Part shown: positions 37,530 to 41,692 of the stretch, piece by piece
Layout of the letters: each line of letters opens with the position of its first letter
How positions within the stretch are numbered: the stretch's first letter is position 1
Assembly: GCA_038046485.1 (NCBI GenBank)
Contig: JBBSWA010000010.1
Coordinates: 1-41,692 of the forward strand
Length of the DNA: 41,692 nt
Reading direction: 5' to 3'
Source of the DNA: JBBSWA01 sp038046485
Lineage (GTDB): Archaea; Nanobdellota; Nanobdellia; Woesearchaeales; SM23-78
Notes under the pieces: model-generated
What the model saw: the letters and a program-made list of their open reading frames with translations, nothing else
What the model was told of the DNA's origin: nothing
Databases searched by the model: none
Made by a program: the position numbers and the translations under genes

Positions 37530-37913
37530 ATGGCAGAAGATGGAATAGAGATTAAAGACTTGCATGGTTCCTCCTTTTTTGACGTGATGGGGGACAGTCC
37601 TCGCAACCGCATATTAGATTTCTTGGCATCAGACGCTTTCGATTACACTCTAAAAGAGATCGCAAAGAACAGCCGTGTTGGCTATGCCACAATCAAGCGT
37701 ATTTGGCATCATTTCATTGATTTAGGTCTTGTCAAACAAACTCGCAAAGTAGGAAAAGCCGTCTTTTACAAGTACGACAATACTACGCCATACGGAAAAC
37801 TTTTCAAGCGCTTCTATCTAGATATTATCATTTCCGAGGCCAATAAAGAAGCGCAGAAATACTTATTAGAAAAGAAAACCTCGTCAACAAAGCTTATAAA
37901 GAAAACAGCTTAA
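37530..37913 (+). CDS. winged-helix transcriptional regulator
   Basis: A 127-aa protein. Residues about 20-80 form an HTH: PRNRILDFLASDAFDYTLKEIAKNSRVGYATIKRIWHHF, then a wing LVKQTRKVGKAVFYKY. The C-terminal 45 residues are helical and probably dimerise. A strong palindrome precedes its TATA box, suggesting self-control. The methyltransferase gene follows after 9 bp, with GGAAGAGGG as ribosome site. Confidence 0.85.
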   Translation: MAEDGIEIKDLHGSSFFDVMGDSPRNRILDFLASDAFDYTLKEIAKNSRVGYATIKRIWHHFIDLGLVKQTRKVGKAVFYKYDNTTPYGKLFKRFYLDIIISEANKEAQKYLLEKKTSSTKLIKKTA

Positions 37914-37922
37914 GGAAGAGGG

Positions 37923-38759
37923 ATGAACCTGAGTCGTGCAGCGTCTATTTTGGCAAGATATGATATTAAGAAACCATTAGAAAGATATAGGGATGTCTAT
38001 AGGGCTATTGAACGACTAGGGGATTCACTTTCAGAAGAAGAACATTTAGTTCTTTTTGATGCATTATGGTTTATGAAGCATAGAGATAATAGTTTTGCAT
38101 TGCCTGAATCTTTAAAATTAAAATTGATTAAGCATAGGAAAATATTTTCTCCTTTGAGCGAAATATTAGAAATACACGCTCCGCATTTAATTACATTAAT
38201 AATCGAATTATGTGATTTATCAGAAAGCGAGCAGGCTGCCTTGTGGCAGGCCTTCCATATCATTTCGCCAGAATCCTGCTCGAGAGAAGCAACTACGATA
38301 GAAAAAAACTTGAAACTTGATAATTTCATAATGAAAAAATCAAGTTCTTACGGAAAGATAAAAGTTCTTGATATAGGTTGTGGGAGAGGCTGGACTATAA
38401 TAGGTCTAGTAGATAAGTATCTGGAGAAAATAGTAGGTTTCGGTGTAGACTTTAATATTGATCCCAGCACATTTCGCCATCCAGGAGTTAAACTTACTCA
38501 GGTTAACTTAGCTAATGGGCTTCCTTTTTTGGAGGGTTCTTTTGATTTGGCGTATTCTTACCAAGTCTTTCGCTATTTTACGAAAAAAGAAGGGATCGTT
38601 TCTCTGCTGAAAGACATATTAAGGGTTTTGCGCAAAGAAGGAGTCTTTGTTTTCGAGGACGATAAAAAATCTTTGGATTGGTATAAATCGGAAATTTTTC
38701 CGCAGATTTCAAGTCAATGTGAATTATCTGACCATCCAATGACATTAATCAAGAAATAA
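37923..38759 (+). CDS. class I SAM-dependent methyltransferase
   Basis: A 278-aa protein. Residues 1-140 are an unrecognised helical domain. Residues about 140-270 are the Rossmann core: VLDIGCGRGWTIIGLV (SAM loop), GFGVDFNI (acidic end of strand 2), NLANGLPFLEGSFDLAYSYQV (motif III-IV) and LRVLRKEGVFVFEDD. Substrate unknown. It is translationally close to the winged-helix gene and is more AT-rich than the ribosomal genes around it, which suggests that the pair was inserted here. Its stop abuts the convergent rpo7 stop with no gap. Confidence 0.85.
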   Translation: MNLSRAASILARYDIKKPLERYRDVYRAIERLGDSLSEEEHLVLFDALWFMKHRDNSFALPESLKLKLIKHRKIFSPLSEILEIHAPHLITLIIELCDLSESEQAALWQAFHIISPESCSREATTIEKNLKLDNFIMKKSSSYGKIKVLDIGCGRGWTIIGLVDKYLEKIVGFGVDFNIDPSTFRHPGVKLTQVNLANGLPFLEGSFDLAYSYQVFRYFTKKEGIVSLLKDILRVLRKEGVFVFEDDKKSLDWYKSEIFPQISSQCELSDHPMTLIKK

Positions 38760-39359
38760 CTATTCTTTCTTTTTCTTCTTTTCTTTAGGCTTTTCGGCAG
38801 GAGCAGAAGCAGCCTTTTCTCCTCGCTTGAGGTCCTCTTCAACCCATTCTTCCTTACCCAAACCCGGTTGTCGCATGGTTAAGCCCAACTTGGGGTTTGC
38901 AATGTCCTTATAGCTAACAGCAATGACTCGTGCAATGCATCGGTCGCCGACTTTCAATACCCGCTTACTCTCTCGTCCAGCAAGGGTTTTGTCTTTATTG
39001 AAACTAACAAAGTCATTCATGGTCTGAGAAATGTGGATCATGCCTTCAATAGGACCTAAACTGATAAAGGCTCCGAAGTCGGCAATGTCTTTGATCTTAC
39101 CTAGGCAGACTTCCTGCATTTCAGGTTCAAACGCAAGTAATTCAAAGGTGGTATGATAGTAATTTGCTCCATCGCCTGCAATGATGATGCCTTCTCCAAT
39201 TTCAGTGACGCTAGAAACATCAATAACAAGACCGAGTTCCTTAGAGACGTATCCAGAATATTTTTTCTTGAGTTCATCCACAACTGATTTTTCGAGTGCG
39301 AGCCCAAATGAGGTAGGCGGCACGCGGACATGGTCTTTGACTTTGACTTTGTAGTACAT
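38760..39359 (-). CDS. rpo7: RNA polymerase subunit Rpo7 (RpoE')
   Basis: A 199-aa protein. The N-terminal tip domain (MYYKVKVKDHVRVPPTSF, VDELKKKYSGYVSKELG) is followed by an S1-type OB domain (GKIKDIADFGAFISLGPIEGMIHISQ, VGDRCIARVIAVS). A Lys/Glu/Ala-rich tail ends the protein. Together with Rpo4 it forms the stalk of RNA polymerase. The ATG follows the PIN gene stop directly, so they are coupled. Confidence 0.96.
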   Translation of the reverse strand: MYYKVKVKDHVRVPPTSFGLALEKSVVDELKKKYSGYVSKELGLVIDVSSVTEIGEGIIIAGDGANYYHTTFELLAFEPEMQEVCLGKIKDIADFGAFISLGPIEGMIHISQTMNDFVSFNKDKTLAGRESKRVLKVGDRCIARVIAVSYKDIANPKLGLTMRQPGLGKEEWVEEDLKRGEKAASAPAEKPKEKKKKKE

Positions 39360-39737
39360 TTATTCAACCTTCAAATAGTGTTTTTGGCGCAACGTAATAA
39401 TTTTCACACCCTTCGCCTTAAGCGCTCGCTTGAGGTCGCGGTCCTGCGTGGCAGCGTAATCCACGGGTCCGTTCAGGATGCACTCGTCTACGGTACTAGA
39501 ACAGGGCAGGCTTTTTAAGCCTTTTTGTTTTACAAGCTGCAAAGCGAGTTTAGCTGCTTCCTTATCCTTGGTTTTGGCACTCGCAACGATCTTATTCAAC
39601 TCATCAATGGTTTTGTCCATGATATAGAGTTCATAGGGTTCGTTCATGAGTTCTTTGATCTTCTCAAACACATCCACCCGATAGAGTTCAGGAATGAGGA
39701 GGAAATTAGTGTCCAAAATGACAATCTTGGGTTTCAT
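39360..39737 (-). CDS. PIN-domain protein, Fcf1/VapC9-like
   Basis: A 125-aa PIN protein: IVILDTNFLLIPELYRV, MDKTIDELNKIV and DYAATQDRDLKRALKAKGVKIITLR carry the family acidic residues. It sits before rpo7, where many archaea carry a conserved Fcf1-like PIN gene, so an rRNA or tRNA processing role is more likely than a toxin role. It overlaps the upstream HTH gene by 4 bp (ATGA). Confidence 0.85.
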   Translation of the reverse strand: MKPKIVILDTNFLLIPELYRVDVFEKIKELMNEPYELYIMDKTIDELNKIVASAKTKDKEAAKLALQLVKQKGLKSLPCSSTVDECILNGPVDYAATQDRDLKRALKAKGVKIITLRQKHYLKVE

Positions 39738-40267
39738 AGTCGTTTTTTATGCCTGAGCTGTTTCCTGGCTTTCTTTCGTTGCGTTAATTTTTTCTTTCTG
39801 GGTTTTTCTTTTTTTAGTTTTGGTTTTGTTTTTGAAGATTTAGGAGCCTTTTGCTGAACAAGCCTAAGAGCTTCAGCATCAGATAAACGATGCCATTTCC
39901 AGTAAGTCTTTTCTTTCATTTCAATGGAAATGGAAAAATCAGGCAGTTGTCTTAAGGCAATTCGACTTTCCGTACTTTGTTTTTTATCTTCCAAAACCTT
40001 TTCCATCTTAAGGAGGTGAATGGTTTTTTGTTGGTGAGAATTAAGATAAGGAACAAGCCTTTCAAGGTTTTTTTCTTGTCCAGGGATATAATAAGCGGGG
40101 CTCGTGCCAAATTTAATTGCGCTAACCCGAATCTGTTTAGCATCGGTAAGTTCGCTAAGAATCGCTCCAATCAGTAAGGTATCTCCTCCAAGAACTTTTT
40201 TGATTTGTATGGGTAGAAGAGGTCCTTGTTCTTGCACGATGCGTAGAACGTTTTCTTTGGTGAGCAT
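39734..40267 (-). CDS. HTH protein with basic C-terminal tail
   Basis: A 177-aa protein. Residues about 5-60 look like a winged helix (VLRIVQEQGPLLPIQIKKVLGGD, ILSELTDAKQIRVS, then AYYIPGQ). Residues 145-177 are very Lys/Arg-rich and probably bind nucleic acid. Function unknown; it heads the unit HTH-PIN-rpo7. CTTTATATAA (minus, about 40290-40299) is 23 nt before the ATG. Confidence 0.75.
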   Translation of the reverse strand: MLTKENVLRIVQEQGPLLPIQIKKVLGGDTLLIGAILSELTDAKQIRVSAIKFGTSPAYYIPGQEKNLERLVPYLNSHQQKTIHLLKMEKVLEDKKQSTESRIALRQLPDFSISIEMKEKTYWKWHRLSDAEALRLVQQKAPKSSKTKPKLKKEKPRKKKLTQRKKARKQLRHKKRL

Positions 40268-40303
40268 AGTTTAAAGAAAGGATCCTGGGTTATATAAAGG
40301 TTC

Positions 40304-41023
40304 TTAGGGTCTAATCCATCGACATTCCCAATAACTAACATCCCCTTCATCGTCGACAATACCCAACATAAGTCGTTTTTTAGTGCTGTGAGCTACGCGG
40401 TTTTTCGCAGCAAATTCATGCCAGGTGAGTTGTTCGCCTTCGTGGATGGGGTAAACAACCCATCGGGCGTGGTCTTCCCCAGGCTTTACGCCGCGGTCAT
40501 AAATGCGAAAATCAGCTCCAAATTTCAGTGCCGTCTTGATGATGTAGCCACGGTTCCTTATGTCCTTAAAGACAATGTATCGGATCCAAAAATTAGGTTC
40601 ACACTTCTTTGCTTTTCTGATGAAAACATCCTTATCAACGACATTTTTTCCGTCGTAAACGTCCAGTTTTCCTTTTTCGATGAGGTAGAGTGCTTCAAGC
40701 AAGGAGAGTTGTATTTTGCCATCTTCTAGGGTTTGTCCAAATCGGCTTTGGTTGTACAGTTCACGAGCTTCATCGCTAACTTCAGTAACAACGAGTTCAC
40801 TAAGAAGAGTGGCTTTTATTTTTGTTTTCTTTGTTTTTGGCTTTTCTTCGGTAACGCCCATGTGTTTGATTTCAATCTCTTCTTCAGGAACAAACCGAAG
40901 GGGTTCTTCAGAGGTATGTGTAATAGAATCTAGTTCCAGGCCGAGTGGCTCATTCGGGGCTTCCTCTTGTTCAGGGGAAGGCTCTCCCTGCGACTCGGGC
41001 GCTTTTTTGGGCTTGCGCGCCAT
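40304..41023 (-). CDS. endA: tRNA-splicing endonuclease
   Basis: A 239-aa protein. An acidic disordered extension occupies residues 1-60, then the EndA N-terminal domain, then the catalytic domain with Tyr175 (FRIYDRG), His185 (GEDHARW) and Lys216 (AHSTKKRL) in the expected order. It cuts bulge-helix-bulge introns from pre-tRNAs. The single-domain length implies a homotetramer or heterotetramer form. A TATTTAAAAA-type box (minus, about 41044-41053) is about 22 nt before the ATG. Confidence 0.95.
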   Translation of the reverse strand: MARKPKKAPESQGEPSPEQEEAPNEPLGLELDSITHTSEEPLRFVPEEEIEIKHMGVTEEKPKTKKTKIKATLLSELVVTEVSDEARELYNQSRFGQTLEDGKIQLSLLEALYLIEKGKLDVYDGKNVVDKDVFIRKAKKCEPNFWIRYIVFKDIRNRGYIIKTALKFGADFRIYDRGVKPGEDHARWVVYPIHEGEQLTWHEFAAKNRVAHSTKKRLMLGIVDDEGDVSYWECRWIRP

Positions 41024-41059
41024 GCGACGGTGTAGCTCAGGGCTATTTAAAAAGGTGGT

Positions 41060-41080
41060 GGTTCCATAGTTTATGGAACC
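41060..41080. repeat. perfect hairpin upstream of endA promoter
   Basis: GGTTCCATA-gtt-TATGGAACC, 9-bp arms with a 3-nt loop. It lies just beyond the endA TATA box, on the upstream side. Confidence 0.55.
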
Positions 41081-41180
41081 TCAGAAACAAGTTCATTTCT
41101 AGTGGTTCGTATTCTTTCCTACACCTAGTCTTTATAGAATAAACAGGGCTTGCTGGACTTATCCCGACGTAACGCCAATT

Positions 41181-41230
41181 TGCCAGGGCCTGTCCTGCAG
41201 CCCCCTGAAGGTTTGTCATAGGTCCTGGCA
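41181..41230. repeat. stem-loop after the TFS gene
   Basis: TGCCAGGGCCT (41181-41191) pairs with AGGTCCTGGCA (41220-41230), 11 bp including one G-T. It lies 3' of tfs on the minus strand and upstream of endA, so it may end tfs transcription. The remainder of gap 41024-41267 holds nothing else recognised. Confidence 0.5.
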
Positions 41231-41267
41231 TTTTTCTTTAAAGTGAGCAAAAAAGAATAGGTAAAAA

Positions 41268-41582
41268 TTATTTGTATTCCCGCCAGGTATGTTTACAGGC
41301 TTGGCAGCGTAAGAATCGCGTTTCAGGTTCATCGCCAGCTCTTGTTTGTTGGAGCCAGTAGAAGGCTTTGGGGTGCTTGCATTTAGGACATTCCGCTTCA
41401 GTCTCAGGCAAGGTTTGGTCTTCTTCAGATACCACTTCAATTTCTTTGACGGTTTCTTCCATGGTTTCTTTGATTTCAGTAACTTCGGCGTCCTTCTTGG
41501 TGTAACCACAGGTGCAATAAAGTACCTTTTTACCTTTTTCTTTCTTAGGTCGTAGAAGACTTCCGCACTTGGGACAGAACAT
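41268..41582 (-). CDS. tfs: transcription factor S (TFIIS-like)
   Basis: A 104-aa protein. The N-terminal zinc ribbon is CPKCGSLL...CTCGY, a charged linker follows, and the C-terminal zinc ribbon is CPKCKHPKAFYW...CQACKHTW. The catalytic acidic tip appears as TRAGDEPET, the DE pair that enters the polymerase active site to stimulate transcript cleavage. Leaderless, with a TATA box 23 nt upstream. Confidence 0.96.
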   Translation of the reverse strand: MFCPKCGSLLRPKKEKGKKVLYCTCGYTKKDAEVTEIKETMEETVKEIEVVSEEDQTLPETEAECPKCKHPKAFYWLQQTRAGDEPETRFLRCQACKHTWREYK

Positions 41583-41604
41583 AATGCGTTTCGACCGCCC
41601 ACGC

Positions 41605-41613
41605 TTTATATAG
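41605..41613 (-). promoter_or_regulatory. TATA box of tfs
   Basis: CTATATAAA on the minus strand, ending 23 nt before the tfs ATG. The remaining sequence to the window end has another AT-rich box (GTATATAGG, about 41673-41681) pointing out of the window. Confidence 0.65.
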
Positions 41614-41692
41614 TTTTTGGCTAAGGTTAAGCTGTACTGTATAAGTCCAAAATTACTTTACACTTCTAGAGTATATAGGTTGTTTTTAAAGT

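Noticed and set aside
39360..39737. Fourth toxin (VapC) candidate
   Set aside because: The PIN gene is coupled to rpo7, and an Fcf1-like PIN gene is commonly found beside RNA polymerase genes in archaea; no antitoxin accompanies it.

Overview
The window is archaeal chromosome. It encodes archaeal information-processing proteins: Spt4 and Rpo7 (RNA polymerase subunit E'), transcription factor S, ribosomal proteins S24e and S27ae, Orc1/Cdc6, a membrane-anchored LonB protease, the tRNA-splicing endonuclease and Kae1. Promoters fit the same picture: a TATA-like box (TTTATATA or TATTTAAA) usually ends 20-27 nt, very often exactly 23 nt, before the start codon, which implies mostly leaderless mRNAs. 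The giant secreted proteins, the 'RGQVTLFV' type N-terminus and the overall gene style suggest a DPANN lineage (Woesearchaeota/Pacearchaeota-like); that placement is inference. No rRNA, tRNA or CRISPR array was recognised.

Layout. 0.1-7.8 kb: two large exported surface proteins (726 and 1729 aa) separated by a nested inverted-repeat element. 8-10 kb: a ribbon-helix-helix protein and a PIN protein facing each other, then two unknown genes. 10-17.3 kb: an envelope region with a membrane-anchored Ig-like protein, an AAA ATPase, two cysteine-rich exported proteins (one carrying a glycoside-hydrolase-like barrel) and a membrane OB-fold protein, with a 163-bp MITE-like insertion bounded by 11-bp direct repeats. 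17.4-21 kb: alpha/beta hydrolase, lonB, a three-cysteine ferredoxin and an Lrp-type regulator. 21.1-27 kb: accessory genes, namely an unknown protein with a small ATP-dependent DNA ligase and an HD hydrolase, a RelE-type toxin-antitoxin pair, a TrmB-like regulator broken by a 10-N assembly gap, an orphan amino-acid-binding-type lipoprotein and a VapBC pair with a clear palindromic operator. 27-34.2 kb: an AT-rich DUF4145/HEPN-like gene, kae1, Orc1/Cdc6, a methyltransferase, two tiny genes and a Sua5/YrdC protein; Kae1 and Sua5 belong to the same t6A tRNA-modification pathway. 34.2-36.3 kb: a zinc-ribbon protein, a class III cyclase homologue with key catalytic residues replaced, and a four-helix membrane protein. 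36.3-41.6 kb: the information-processing block, S27ae, S24e and Spt4 in one unit and Rpo7, a PIN protein and an HTH protein in another, then EndA and TFS.

The most unusual structure is between the genes. Nearly every non-convergent intergenic gap carries nested or tandem perfect stem-loops, falling into at least two related groups: elements with a G5/C5/G4 core (about 2.35 and 14.34 kb) and elements built on CAAGAACC/GGTTCTTGAGC (about 7.79, 30.1 and 33.3 kb). Several lie between divergent promoters, so they cannot simply be terminators. Convergent genes, in contrast, overlap or abut with almost no spacer.
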